Assembly (NCBI GenBank): GCA_964560495.1
Contig: CAZLMM010000019.1
Span: 18,466-82,465 of the forward strand
Source: UBA5069 sp964560495
Lineage (GTDB): Bacteria > Chloroflexota > Anaerolineae > Caldilineales > Caldilineaceae
DNA: 64,000 bases
Reading direction: 5' to 3'
Shown here: positions 12,233-21,319 of the stretch, piece after piece
How the letters are laid out: every line of letters starts with the position of its first letter
Numbering within the stretch: the stretch's first letter is position 1
The notes under the pieces: model-generated
Told to the model about the DNA's origin: nothing
Databases searched by the model: none
The model's input: only the letters and a program-made list of their open reading frames with translations
Program-made: the position numbers and the translations under genes

Positions 12233-12925
12233 TTAGTGGTGGTGATGATCGGGTGCTGGCTCGCAGCCACCTAGCCGCCCGTCGCCTAGTCGCATGCGTC
12301 GCTCGGCGTCGTTGTCGATCTGCGGCGTGAGCCAGTCAATGACCTTCTCCAGACCCGCGCCGCCCTTCAGGTTACAGAAGATGAAAGGACGCCTATTTCG
12401 GACCAGCCTGGCGTCTCGCTCCATCACGGCCAACGACGCGCCCACATAGGGCGCCAGATCGATCTTGTTGATCACCAGCAGGTCGGAGCGGCTATTGCCC
12501 GGGCCGCCCTTGCGGGGAATTTTGTCGCCGGCGGCCACGTCGATGACGTAGATCCAGATGTCCACCAGTTCCGGGCTGAACGACGCCGCCAGATTGTCCC
12601 CGCCGCTCTCCACCAGGATCAGTTGCAGGTTGGGGAACTCACTCTCCAGTTCACGAATCGCCTCCAGATTCATGGACGCGTCGTCGCGGATGGCCGAATG
12701 AGGACAGCCGCCTGTCTCCACTCCGCGCACCCGCTCCAGCGGCAGCACCCCCCGGCGGCGGAGAAACTCGGCGTCTTCCAGAGTATAGATGTCATTGGTG
12801 ACCACCGCGACTTCATATCCCGCGGAAGAGTACTCGCGGCTGAGACACTCCACCAGGGTTGTCTTGCCACTGCCCACGGGGCCTGCTATACCCACGCGCA
12901 GCGCGCGTGCCGAGTTTGTCTGCAT
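12233..12925 (-). CDS. ureG: Urease accessory GTPase UreG
   Basis: 230 residues from ATG 12925, preceded by AAAGGGTG. UreG is the GTPase that drives nickel delivery into apo-urease together with UreD, UreF and, when present, UreE. Seen: P-loop GIAGPVGSGKTTL (residues 12-24), the DIYTLEDAEFL segment, ERVRGVETGGCPH with the Cys-Pro-His nickel site, the ESGGDNLAASFSPEL region and NKIDLAPYVGA (NKxD). The C-terminus is DHHHH, a short nickel-binding-like His run not universal in UreG; it may compensate for the lack of a visible ureE. Thirteen bases separate it from ureC upstream. Confidence 0.95.
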   Translation of the reverse strand: MQTNSARALRVGIAGPVGSGKTTLVECLSREYSSAGYEVAVVTNDIYTLEDAEFLRRRGVLPLERVRGVETGGCPHSAIRDDASMNLEAIRELESEFPNLQLILVESGGDNLAASFSPELVDIWIYVIDVAAGDKIPRKGGPGNSRSDLLVINKIDLAPYVGASLAVMERDARLVRNRRPFIFCNLKGGAGLEKVIDWLTPQIDNDAERRMRLGDGRLGGCEPAPDHHHH

Positions 12926-12938
12926 GTTTGTCACCCTT

Positions 12939-14663
12939 TCAAAAAAGGAAATAGCGCTGCGCCAGGGGCAGCGTTTCAGCCGGCGCGCAGGCCAGCAGTT
13001 CGCCGTCGGCGCGCACCTCATAGGTCTCAGCATCGACCTCGATGTGCGGCGTGGCGTTGTTGTGCACCATCGCGGCTTTGCTGATGGCGCGGCAGCGTTG
13101 GACAGCCACAGTGCGTCGCGCAATCCCCAATTGCTCGGGGATGCCCGCCTCCAACGCGGCCTGCGAAACGAAGTGGAGCGCGGTGGCTGCGGTGGCGCGC
13201 CCAAAGCTGCCAAACATGGGGCGGTAAAAGACAGGCTGCGGCGTCGGGATCGAGGCGTTGGCGTCGCCCATGACGCTCCAGGCAATCATGCCGCCCTTGA
13301 GCACCATCTCCGGTTTGGCGCCAAAGAACGCGGGTCGCCAGAGCGCCAGATCAGCCAGTTTGCCCGGCTCGATGGAGCCTACCTCGTGCGCGATGCCGTG
13401 GGTCAACGCCGGGTTGATGGTGTACTTGGCCACATAGCGTTTGGCGCGCTGATTGTCGTTACGCGCCGAATCCTCTGGCAAGGGGCCACGCTGCACCTTC
13501 ATTTTGTGCGCTGTCTGCCAACAGCGCGTCACCACCTCGCCAATGCGCCCCATGGCCTGGGAGTCGCTGGAGATCATGCTGATCACGCCCATATCGTGCA
13601 GGATGTCTTCGGCTGCGATGGTTTCGGGGCGGATACGGCTCTCTGCAAAGGCCACATCTTCCGGCACGTTCGGGTTGAGATGGTGACAGACCATTAGCAT
13701 GTCCAGGTGCTCGGCGATGGTGTTCACCGTGAAGGGGCGCGTCGGATTGGTCGATGACGGCAGAATGTGTGGATAGCCGGCGATCTTGATGATATCTGGC
13801 GCATGGCCGCCGCCGGCGCCTTCGGTGTGATACGTGTGGATCGTACGGCCGGCGATGGCGGCGATGGTGTCTTCGACAAAGCCAGCTTCGTTGAGCGTAT
13901 CGGTGTGGATCGCCACCTGCACATCATAGAGGTCGGCCACTTGTAGACAACAGTCGATGGCGGCGGGCGTTGTCCCCCAATCTTCGTGCAATTTGAGGCC
14001 GCACGCGCCGGCCAGCAACTGCTCCACCAGTACATCGGGCGTCCCGGCATTACCTTTGCCCAGAAAGCCAAAGTTGACCGGCCAGGCTTCCGCGGCCTGC
14101 AACATGCGCGCCAGATTCCACGCGCCGGGCGTGCAGGTGGTGGCGTTCGTGCCTGTGGCCGGACCCGTGCCGCCGCCAATCATAGTGGTGATGCCATTGG
14201 AAAGCGCCTCGTAGACCTGCTGTGGCGCAATAAAGTGAATGTGGCTATCGATCGCGCCTGGCGTGACAATGAGGTGCTCGCCGGCGATCACTTCGGTGCT
14301 GGCGCCTACTACCAGCTCAGGATCGACGCCTGCCATGGTATCCGGGTTGCCAGCCTTGCCTACCTTGACAATGCGTCCGTCTTTGACGCCGATGTCACCC
14401 TTGGCGATGCCCCAGTGGTCAAGGATCAACGCGTTGGTGATGACCAAATCGAGCGCGCCGTGAGCTCCTGCTCGCAGAGCGCGGCTGCTTTGGCCCATGC
14501 CGTCGCGGATGACTTTGCCGCCGCCAAAGGTGATCTCGTCGCCGTAGTGGGTGTAGTCGCGCTCCACCTCGATGATTAGCTCGGTGTCGGCTAGGCGCAC
14601 CCGGTCGCCGGTGGTCGGACCGTAGAGATTGGCGTAGACGTCGCGTGGAATAGAAAGCGTCAT
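12939..14663 (-). CDS. ureC: Urease alpha (catalytic) subunit
   Basis: 574 residues, normal length. It hydrolyses urea to ammonia and carbamate at a dinuclear nickel centre. All key residues are present: His141 and His143 in DSHIHF, the carbamylated Lys224 in GLKLHEDWG, His253 in AIHTDTLNEAG, His279 in IHTYHTEGAGGGHAPD, Asp367 in ISSDSQAMGR, and the mobile-flap Cys326/His327 in MVCHHLNP. The ATG at 14663 overlaps the end of ureB by four bases, so the two are translationally coupled. An intact active enzyme is expected. Confidence 0.97.
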   Translation of the reverse strand: MTLSIPRDVYANLYGPTTGDRVRLADTELIIEVERDYTHYGDEITFGGGKVIRDGMGQSSRALRAGAHGALDLVITNALILDHWGIAKGDIGVKDGRIVKVGKAGNPDTMAGVDPELVVGASTEVIAGEHLIVTPGAIDSHIHFIAPQQVYEALSNGITTMIGGGTGPATGTNATTCTPGAWNLARMLQAAEAWPVNFGFLGKGNAGTPDVLVEQLLAGACGLKLHEDWGTTPAAIDCCLQVADLYDVQVAIHTDTLNEAGFVEDTIAAIAGRTIHTYHTEGAGGGHAPDIIKIAGYPHILPSSTNPTRPFTVNTIAEHLDMLMVCHHLNPNVPEDVAFAESRIRPETIAAEDILHDMGVISMISSDSQAMGRIGEVVTRCWQTAHKMKVQRGPLPEDSARNDNQRAKRYVAKYTINPALTHGIAHEVGSIEPGKLADLALWRPAFFGAKPEMVLKGGMIAWSVMGDANASIPTPQPVFYRPMFGSFGRATAATALHFVSQAALEAGIPEQLGIARRTVAVQRCRAISKAAMVHNNATPHIEVDAETYEVRADGELLACAPAETLPLAQRYFLF

Positions 14664-14989
14664 GCGGTAGCTCCTCCTGTGAGAGGGCCATTGACCAGCC
14701 CATTGTGACCATAGACTTGACGTGCGCCGGCCAGCGCCGTCAGGCCGACTGTCTTTTCTTCACCTGGCTCAAAGCGCACTGCCGTGCCAGCGGGGATGTT
14801 CAGCCGCATTCCATAGGCTGTGGCGCGCTCGAAGTGCAGCGCGCGGTTGACTTCGTAGAAGTGATAGTGGCTGCCGACCTGGATCGGCCGGTCACCGGTA
14901 TTGCGCACAAGCAGCGCGCACACAACGCGGTTTGCGTTGGCGTCTATCGCGCCGCTGCTTTCATCAACGATGATTTCTCCTGGCAGCAT
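14660..14989 (-). CDS. ureB: Urease beta subunit
   Basis: 109 residues, the usual size of a separate beta subunit. The start MLPGEIIV, the core NTGDRPIQVGSHYHFYEVN, and the end FEPGEEKTVGLTALAGARQVYGHNGL-type region match the family. It is a structural subunit of the (UreABC)3 complex. Twelve bases follow the ureA stop and its end overlaps the ureC start by four bases, giving the common order ureA-ureB-ureC. Confidence 0.96.
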   Translation of the reverse strand: MLPGEIIVDESSGAIDANANRVVCALLVRNTGDRPIQVGSHYHFYEVNRALHFERATAYGMRLNIPAGTAVRFEPGEEKTVGLTALAGARQVYGHNGLVNGPLTGGATA

Positions 14990-15001
14990 AGTTTCTTCCT
15001 C

Positions 15002-15304
15002 CTATCGAATCGGGTCGTGTACGGTGACTAGCTTGGCGCCGTCTGGGAAGGTCGCCTCGACTTGCACTTCATGAATCATGGCCGGAACGCCCTCCATGAC
15101 ATCGGCGGTTGTGAGAATGGACGCGCCGTAGACCATGCAGTCCGCGACGGTGCGTCCGTCGCGCGCCGCTTCCATCACTTCGGCGGTGATGAGCGCAACG
15201 GCCTCAGGGTAGTTGAGCTTCAGCCCGCGCGCCTGGCGTCGCCGCGCCAGATCGGCGGCTACGACGACCAGCAATTTCTCTTGTTCTCGTTGGGTCAAAT
15301 GCAT
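15002..15304 (-). CDS. ureA: Urease gamma subunit
   Basis: 100 residues from ATG 15304, the typical length and typical start MHLTQREQEKLLVVVAADLA; a site AGAGGTG lies about eight bases upstream. Conserved blocks GLKLNYPEAVALI and DVMEGVPAMIHEVQVEATFPDG are intact. A longer reading to 15430 would only add non-family residues. First structural gene of the ureABC-G run; the space upstream to ureD carries two dispersed repeats. Confidence 0.96.
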   Translation of the reverse strand: MHLTQREQEKLLVVVAADLARRRQARGLKLNYPEAVALITAEVMEAARDGRTVADCMVYGASILTTADVMEGVPAMIHEVQVEATFPDGAKLVTVHDPIR

Positions 15305-15354
15305 GGCATGTACACCTCTTGAAAAATTCGTCGGCGATTGGACAATCTGGTTTG

Positions 15355-15372
15355 GACAGGATGACAGGATTT
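15355..15372. repeat. 18-bp dispersed repeat, copy 1
   Basis: GACAGGATGACAGGATTT occurs here and again, exactly, at 61896-61913, before the RNase H gene. Similar short runs are common between bacterial genes; function unknown. Confidence 0.6.
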
Positions 15373-15431
15373 GGGTGCATTCAAAGTTAGTTTGTTGTAG
15401 GAATGACCATCGTAACCTGATTTTGAACACA

Positions 15432-15535
15432 CTTACTGCTTGCTAGGTAAACAATTCATACGTCACGAGTCACGAGTCACGAGTCACGAGTTACGAGTCA
15501 CTCGTGATGGTCGGCGATATGAACTGCCAATCTAG
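15432..15535 (+). repeat. 104-bp dispersed repeat with TCACGAG heptamers, copy 1
   Basis: A core of heptamers (TCACGAG / TTACGAG, about five units) is flanked by conserved unique arms: CTTACTGCTTGC..GGTAAACAATTCATACG on one side and TGATGGTCGGCGATATGA on the other. A second copy in inverted orientation lies at 41582-41692 and is longer by exactly one heptamer. It fills most of the ureA-ureD gap. Confidence 0.85.
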
Positions 15536-15538
15536 AGA

Positions 15539-16420
15539 TCAGTAATAGATTTTACGTGGCAAGATCGCCTCCTCTCCATAGAGCAGATGCTTGGCCGTTC
15601 GCCAGAAAGCCGGCAGTGCGGCTGACAGAGCAGCGCCGGAGACGCCCAGACCGCGCGCCATGACGCCGTGGGCACTCAGCATAGAGACGCCCCACCAGCT
15701 GGCTGGCAGGCGACTCCACTCTCGGGCCACCGCGGTTAACCCTTGCTCGACGACGGACCAATGCGCAGCAGATTTCCCCACTCGACAGGCGAGAAAAGTC
15801 GCGACGTAGCGGAATTGTCCCAACCGGGCCAGCGCCGTGAGAGGTCGTACAGATGGTTCCAGCAGCACCCGCTCTATGGCAATAGGCGTCGGCGCGCCAT
15901 CAACGGCGGTCACCAGGGTCTCCCAGGCCAACCGTTCGTAGGCAAAACACTCGCCATGCGCCTCGCGCCCTGGCGTAATCACGTCCCAGGCAAACAAGCC
16001 GGCGTCCTGCTCCAAAACGATGTGGGTGCGCTGGAGGTAGTTTGAGCCGGCATAGGGAATCACCGGATCGGGTAGATATTCGAGCAAAGCGCCGGATTCC
16101 ACACGCAGCGCCGTCTCCTGCACTGCGCACCCGCCTGCCGACGAACCAAAACCAACGCGGCGGCGGTAGATGCGCGTGGCGCCGGTGGTCGTCAACTGGG
16201 CGCGTGCGCCGGCAGCCACCTCTACTGTTGTGCGGAGGTAATCGCCGCTTAGCACCCCGCCGGAGAGGTTATGCAGATGAACCAGTGCGCTCCCGTCGGC
16301 CAGAGGAAATGCACGTACAAAGCGCAACGGCGGCTTTTGGGCAACTGCATCAACCACCGTGGCGCGCAAAGCTCCGCCGATTCCCAAACGAAAGCGCAGG
16401 TGCAGCTCGCCCTCTACCAT
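15539..16420 (-). CDS. ureD: Urease accessory protein UreD (UreH)
   Basis: 293 residues. UreD is the scaffold that binds apo-urease and, with UreF and UreG, forms the nickel-insertion complex. Seen: LHNLSGGVLSGDYLRTTVEV, the family core, followed by GARAQLTTTGATRIYR, and in the middle LEYLPDPVIPYAGSNYLQ, which is a well conserved UreD signature. The ATG at 16420 starts MVEGELHLRF. It diverges from urtA across a 526-base gap with a candidate operator. A dispersed repeat sits just after its stop codon. Confidence 0.93.
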   Translation of the reverse strand: MVEGELHLRFRLGIGGALRATVVDAVAQKPPLRFVRAFPLADGSALVHLHNLSGGVLSGDYLRTTVEVAAGARAQLTTTGATRIYRRRVGFGSSAGGCAVQETALRVESGALLEYLPDPVIPYAGSNYLQRTHIVLEQDAGLFAWDVITPGREAHGECFAYERLAWETLVTAVDGAPTPIAIERVLLEPSVRPLTALARLGQFRYVATFLACRVGKSAAHWSVVEQGLTAVAREWSRLPASWWGVSMLSAHGVMARGLGVSGAALSAALPAFWRTAKHLLYGEEAILPRKIYY

Positions 16421-16946
16421 TCAGGGTCAATCCACCTTGCCCGAATTTTGACACTGTTCTTCGTCACCGCTGGCGCGTCCTTCCACTCGTAGATGCTCAG
16501 ATCGAGTTTCTCACATATTTGCACAAACACAGACATCTCAGTATCGCCTGATTCCGCCGATTTTGACAACTTCATAGTCTATTCACCTGCTGAAATCGCG
16601 TCATCGGCAGCAGTACACGAATGTAAAAAGGCTTGACTTGTGCATTTAACATAACGAATCACGCTAATCGCTTCATTGGTAGCAATTATTCCCAGAAACT
16701 CCTTTTTTGTTCGAGATATATATGTGCAATATGCACAATTCTAGCCATAGAATCATGTAGAGAGTCTCCGTTAACAGCCGGCGGTTCTTGCTGTACTCTG
16801 CTGGCGTGCTACGTTGAACGATGCCCGGCGTTGCACAAAGGGTTGTCAACAACCAGAAGCAGTGTGCACACAACGTCATCTACGACAACTACTCACCCCC
16901 AGAACTTTCTTATCCGGCAATTACAGTGGAGGAAACGAGGTATTTC
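16421..16946. promoter_or_regulatory. Divergent ureD-urtA control region with TGTGCA motifs
   Basis: A perfect palindrome TGTGCA-ATA-TGCACA lies at 16723-16737 and overlaps a possible plus-strand -10 (TATGCA, 16730-16735) placed 17 bases after TTGTTC (16707-16712). Further TGTGCA/TGCACA hexamers occur at 16639-16644 and 16832-16837, and the palindrome GTGTGCACAC is at 16862-16871. No gene is convincing here. Operator role is inference; the regulator is unknown. Confidence 0.45.
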
Positions 16947-18242
16947 ATGTCAGTACAGAAGAAAATGAAGGGTCGCAACGTTCTCTGGGTGATCCTGGTC
17001 ATTCTGGCGCTGGTTTTGTCGGCGTGCAGCACTGCTGCGCCGTCAGCTCCAGCTGAAGAAGGCGCTGCAAGTGAGGCCGCTGCAACCTCTGCGTCCGCAG
17101 CCGACGATGTCATCAAGGTGGGTATCTTGCACTCGCTTAGCGGCACCATGGCGATCAGCGAAGTCTCAGTCAAGGACGCCACTCTGTTGGCCATCGACGA
17201 GATCAACAAGACAGGCGGCGTCAATGGCAAACAGATCGAAGTGATCGTCGAGGATGGCGCAAGCGACTGGCCGACCTTTGCAGAAAAGGCGCGCAAGCTG
17301 GTTTCCCAGGATGGCGTTGCCGTAGTTTTTGGCGGCTGGACGAGCGCAAGCCGCAAGGCCATGCTGCCGGTCTTCGAAGAGTTGAATGGTCTGCTCTTCT
17401 ATCCTGTGCAATATGAGGGCCTGGAAGCGTCGCCCAACATATTTTACACCGGCGCAGAGCCAACCCAACAGATTATCCCCGGGGTTGAGTATTTGGTCAA
17501 TGAGTTAGGCGCCAAGAGTATTTACCTGCTTGGTTCGGACTATGTCTTCCCCCGCACCGCCAACCTGATCATCAAGAAACAACTTGAGAGTCTGGGCGTC
17601 ACGGTGGCTGGCGAAGAATATGCTCCATTAGGGAGCACTGAATTTAGCACGATCATCAGTAAGATTCGCGAAGCCGATCCAGACGCCATTTTCAATACCC
17701 TCAACGGCGACAGCAATGTGGCCTTCTTCAAACAGTTCAAGGACGCCGGCTTTACGCCCGAAGCAATGCCGGTCATGTCTGTGAGCGTCGCAGAAGAAGA
17801 AGTGCGCGGCATCGGACCTGAGAACATCGCCGGCCATTATACAGCGTGGAATTACTACCAGACAACCGACACGTCGGAGAACAAGCTCTTTGTGGATGCC
17901 TATAAAGCTGCTTACGGCGCTGACCGGGTGACTGCCGACCCCATCGAGGCTGGCTACTTTGGCCCATACCTGTGGAAGGCAATGGTGGAGAAAGCCGGTT
18001 CGCTGGCAGTCGATGACGTGCGCGCCGCTGCCCAAACAGGTGAGATTGAATTTCAAGCGCCGGAAGGGCTGATCAAGGTCGATCCGGAGAACCAGCATAC
18101 CTATAAGTATGTGCGCATCGGCCAGATTCAACCCGATGGCTTGATCACGGAAGTGTACAGCAGCCCCGATCCGGTCAAGCCTGATCCATTCTTGAAGAAC
18201 ATCCCCTGGGCTGCTGGTCTGGCGGAGGGCACCTCCCAATAG
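16947..18242 (+). CDS. urtA: Urea ABC transporter, substrate-binding lipoprotein
   Basis: 431 residues from ATG 16947 (GAGGAAACGAGG upstream). The N-terminus is a lipoprotein signal (NVLWVILVILALVLSAC; lipobox LSAC), then an Ala/Glu-rich linker. The mature part begins IKVGILHSLSGTMAISE and contains NKTGGVNGKQIEV, VFGGWTSASRKAMLPVFE, LLFYPVQYEGLE and NIFYTGAEPTQQI, features of the urea/short-chain amide branch of the branched-chain amino-acid binding family. It catches urea outside the membrane and passes it to UrtBC. The open frame extends upstream to 16821 but the signal peptide fixes the start. First gene of urtABCDE. Confidence 0.95.
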   Translation: MSVQKKMKGRNVLWVILVILALVLSACSTAAPSAPAEEGAASEAAATSASAADDVIKVGILHSLSGTMAISEVSVKDATLLAIDEINKTGGVNGKQIEVIVEDGASDWPTFAEKARKLVSQDGVAVVFGGWTSASRKAMLPVFEELNGLLFYPVQYEGLEASPNIFYTGAEPTQQIIPGVEYLVNELGAKSIYLLGSDYVFPRTANLIIKKQLESLGVTVAGEEYAPLGSTEFSTIISKIREADPDAIFNTLNGDSNVAFFKQFKDAGFTPEAMPVMSVSVAEEEVRGIGPENIAGHYTAWNYYQTTDTSENKLFVDAYKAAYGADRVTADPIEAGYFGPYLWKAMVEKAGSLAVDDVRAAAQTGEIEFQAPEGLIKVDPENQHTYKYVRIGQIQPDGLITEVYSSPDPVKPDPFLKNIPWAAGLAEGTSQ

Positions 18243-18255
18243 AACACCGATGGAT

Positions 18256-18297
18256 GTCTTGGGGCGCTGCAGAGTGAACAGTGCAGCGTCCCAAGAC
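18256..18297 (+). terminator. Hairpin between urtA and urtB
   Basis: A 16-bp stem (18256-18271 with 18282-18297, one G-U pair) and a 10-base loop follows the urtA stop by 13 bases. There is only a poor T run, so it is more likely an mRNA-stabilising or partial terminator that lets the binding protein be made in excess of the membrane parts. Confidence 0.6.
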
Positions 18298-18415
18298 TTG
18301 TTGACCGATTCAACATGAGAGCACCCACTCTTTTGGGTATGCCCGATTGTGGACGAGATACCATCTCGTCCTGCAGCTATTTTTACGGCGTGCTTGCAGC
18401 GCAGAAGGAGCGACC

Positions 18416-19312
18416 ATGCAGGAATTGATCCTCAATATCTTCAATGGCGTTAGCCAGGGTTCTATTTTGCTGTTGATCTCCCTGGGACTTGTCTTCATCT
18501 TTGGGTTGATGGGTGTGATCAACATGGCGCAGGGCGAATTTATCATGATCGGCGCGTACACCACCTTTATTTTGCAGCAAGCGCTGGCGCCACTACTGGG
18601 CGGGGTTGATGCTGGCGTCTGGTATCTGTTGGCGCTGCCCTTGTCCTTCCTCATTGCTGGCGCAGTTGGCTGGGCGCTGGAAGTCATGCTGATTCGCCAT
18701 CTGTATGGCCGGCCGTTGGACACTTTGTTGGCAACATGGGGAGTGGCGTTGGTGCTGCAACAGGCGGCCCGCTCGATCTTCGGCGCGCCGAATGTCAACG
18801 TCTCCAGTCCACTTTGGCTTACGGGCGGTTTCGACATCAGCAACGGCATTCTCATGCCTTACAAGCGCGTGTTCATCATTCTGTTGGTGATTGGCGCGGT
18901 GGCGGCCATCTATCTGCACTTACACCGCACAGCCAGTGGTCGGCGGTTGCGTGCGGTGATGCAGAATCGCCCGATGGCCTCGGCGTTGGGTGTGCAGACG
19001 CGACGGGTGGATGCAACCACCTTCATGCTCGGTGCAGGGTTGGCTGGCGTCGCCGGCTGCGCCCTGACACTGATTGGCCCGATTGGCCCCTCGTTGGGGA
19101 CGTTCTACATCGTTGACGCCTTCATGGTCGTTGTGCTGGGCGGGGTGGGCAGCCTCTTCGGCACCATCGGCGCCGCCATGCTCATCGGGCTGGCAAACAC
19201 ATTCCTGGAACTTGGCACGTCGGCGACCGTCGCCAAAGTGCTGGTGCTATTGTTGATTATCGCCTTCTTGCAATGGAAACCTTCTGGATTGGCAGCAGTG
19301 AAGGCGCGTTAG
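18416..19312 (+). CDS. urtB: Urea ABC transporter, permease UrtB
   Basis: 298 residues from ATG 18416 with AAGGAG eight bases upstream; the open frame begins earlier but without a site. It is a LivH-type inner-membrane permease with about eight hydrophobic helices: GSILLLISLGLVFIFGLMGV, then the conserved NMAQGEFIMIGAY, and near the end GTFYIVDAFMVVVLGGVGSL with the coupling segment. The order after urtA and before urtC and the urease context identify the substrate as urea rather than leucine. Confidence 0.94.
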   Translation: MQELILNIFNGVSQGSILLLISLGLVFIFGLMGVINMAQGEFIMIGAYTTFILQQALAPLLGGVDAGVWYLLALPLSFLIAGAVGWALEVMLIRHLYGRPLDTLLATWGVALVLQQAARSIFGAPNVNVSSPLWLTGGFDISNGILMPYKRVFIILLVIGAVAAIYLHLHRTASGRRLRAVMQNRPMASALGVQTRRVDATTFMLGAGLAGVAGCALTLIGPIGPSLGTFYIVDAFMVVVLGGVGSLFGTIGAAMLIGLANTFLELGTSATVAKVLVLLLIIAFLQWKPSGLAAVKAR

Positions 19313-19367
19313 GCAGACGGGTTGTATCAGACCATGACCGACTGATCACAGACGAGGTGCAACGGCA

Positions 19368-20525
19368 ATGAATTCTCAACGATTTGGATGGCTACGTACG
19401 TGGGGAGGGCCGCTGGTTCTGCTGGCCATTCTACTGCTGGCGCCGATTTTTCTATCAGATTTTCGACTGAATCAACTGGGCAAATTTCTCACCTACGCCA
19501 TTGCCGCGTTGGGGCTGAGCCTGATTTGGGGATACGGGGGCATGTTGAGCCTGGGACAGGGACTGTTTTTTGGATTGGGCGCCTATGGCTTTGCTCTCTA
19601 TCTCAAGCTACTGGCATCTGGCGAAAAGCTGCCAGACTTCATGTTCTGGAGCGGCCTCACTGAATTGCCCTGGTTTTGGCGTCCCTTTGGATCGCCTATT
19701 TTTGCGCTGGCCGCAGCGCTGATCGTGCCGGCTGCTGTTGCAGGCACATTGGGTTACTTCATCTTTCGCAGCCGCGTCCAGGGCGTCTACTTCTCGATCA
19801 TCACTCAGGCGCTGACCCTGTTGGTGAGCATCTGGTTTGTCGGCCAGCAGGCTTACACAGGGGGCACGAATGGCATTACCAACTTTGGCAACGCTGTGAT
19901 CTTTGGCGCGCCGGTGCAGAGCTACTGGATGAAGGTGGCCTTCTATCTCGCCAGCGCGGTCCTATTGGCGCTGGTATGGGGATTGCTGCGTCTGTTGGTC
20001 AATTCTCGTTACGGACGCGTGCTCCAGGCCGTGCGCGACAACGAGGATCGAGTGCGTTTCTTGGGGTATAGCACCGTCACGATTAAAGTGGCAGCCTTTG
20101 CGCTCTCTGCCATGATCGCCGGATTGGCAGGAATCCTCTTTGTGCCCCAGGTTGGCATCATCTCGCCCTCGAGCTTGGGTGTCGCCATGTCACTGGAGAT
20201 GGTCGTCTGGGTTGCGGTGGGCGGACGCGGCGCCCTGTTTGGAGCCATCATTGGGGCGTTGGCAGTCAACTATGGCAAGAGCTGGCTGAGTGAGAGCTAC
20301 CCCGACATCTGGTCCTATTTCCTAGGCTTTTTGATCATCCTGACCGTGGTGATCTTCCCCAGCGGCATCGTTGGCGGATTTGCCGCGCTGCCTGCTAAGT
20401 TTAGGGCGCTACGAACCCGCCTGACCCAGCTTGCAACACGACGAGCCGGTCTGGTCACTATGCCCACGCCGCCAGTTGCCCTCCAATCAACTGCCCAACA
20501 GGGAGGGGCAGACTATGATGCCTGA
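19368..20525 (+). CDS. urtC: Urea ABC transporter, permease UrtC
   Basis: 385 residues, LivM-type permease. About ten hydrophobic helices, with the conserved LSLIWGYGGMLSLGQGLFFG near the N-terminus, FFGLGAYGFALYL, and the cytoplasmic ATPase-coupling loop RVLQAVRDNEDRVRFLGYS. A ~25-residue stretch between helices (around KLPDFMFWSG) is characteristic of UrtC compared with LivM. Its end overlaps the start of urtD by 11 bases. GAGGTG precedes the ATG at 19368. Confidence 0.94.
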   Translation: MNSQRFGWLRTWGGPLVLLAILLLAPIFLSDFRLNQLGKFLTYAIAALGLSLIWGYGGMLSLGQGLFFGLGAYGFALYLKLLASGEKLPDFMFWSGLTELPWFWRPFGSPIFALAAALIVPAAVAGTLGYFIFRSRVQGVYFSIITQALTLLVSIWFVGQQAYTGGTNGITNFGNAVIFGAPVQSYWMKVAFYLASAVLLALVWGLLRLLVNSRYGRVLQAVRDNEDRVRFLGYSTVTIKVAAFALSAMIAGLAGILFVPQVGIISPSSLGVAMSLEMVVWVAVGGRGALFGAIIGALAVNYGKSWLSESYPDIWSYFLGFLIILTVVIFPSGIVGGFAALPAKFRALRTRLTQLATRRAGLVTMPTPPVALQSTAQQGGADYDA

Positions 20526-21270
20526 CACAAAAATCTTGGATGTCCAACACATAAGCGTGAGCTTCGATGGGTTCAAGGCGCTCAATAATCTGAATTTCAC
20601 CCTGAATCAAGGTGAGCTCCACTTCCTGATTGGCCCCAACGGCGCAGGAAAGACCACGCTCCTCGACGTTGTCACAGGCAAGACGCGCCCCGATTCCGGC
20701 GCAGCATATTTTGCTGGCAGCATCAATATCCTGCACACTCCTGTGCACAAACTGGCGCAGATCGGCATTGGTCGCAAGTTCCAGACGCCGACGGTCTTCG
20801 GATCATTGACGGTCTATCAGAATCTTGAGGCGGCTGTAGGCTTCAAGGATGGTATGGGGCGGCTTTTGAAGAAACTCCTGCCTGAGAGCAAAGAACGGAT
20901 CGAGGCGACGTTACGGTTGATCGGGCTGACGGCCCGCGCCCATACACCAGCGGCGATCCTGGCGCACGGAGAGAAGCAGTGGCTGGAAATCGGCATGTTG
21001 TTGGTGCAGTCGCCCAAACTGCTGCTGCTGGATGAGCCTGTGGCCGGCATGACGCGCACGGAACGCAACCGCACCGGCGAACTTCTCCAGCGCGCCGTGG
21101 AATCGTGTACAGTGCTGGTGGTGGAGCACGATATGGAATTCGTGCGCAATTTTGCCAGCCAGGTCACAGTGATGCACATGGGCGATGTGCTAACCCAGGG
21201 TCCTGTTGCCCAGGTGCAGAGCGACCCGCGTGTGGTCGAGGTGTACATTGGGCGCAGTCGCGCGCATTGA
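20515..21270 (+). CDS. urtD: Urea ABC transporter, ATP-binding protein UrtD
   Basis: 251 residues from ATG 20515 (a second ATG follows at 20518), GGAGGGG about seven bases upstream. LivG-type ATPase: Walker A GPNGAGKTTL, a Q-loop region, the unusual signature LAHGEKQWLEIGMLL in place of LSGGQ (the HGEKQ form is normal in the LivG/UrtD group), Walker B LLLLDEPVAGMT, and the switch His in VVEHDMEFVR. It powers UrtBC with UrtE. Confidence 0.95.
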   Translation: MMPDTKILDVQHISVSFDGFKALNNLNFTLNQGELHFLIGPNGAGKTTLLDVVTGKTRPDSGAAYFAGSINILHTPVHKLAQIGIGRKFQTPTVFGSLTVYQNLEAAVGFKDGMGRLLKKLLPESKERIEATLRLIGLTARAHTPAAILAHGEKQWLEIGMLLVQSPKLLLLDEPVAGMTRTERNRTGELLQRAVESCTVLVVEHDMEFVRNFASQVTVMHMGDVLTQGPVAQVQSDPRVVEVYIGRSRAH

Positions 21271-21319
21271 GTGCGGTTCACCTCCTTGGTTGATTTACTC
21301 TCGCGAAAGGAATCAGGCG

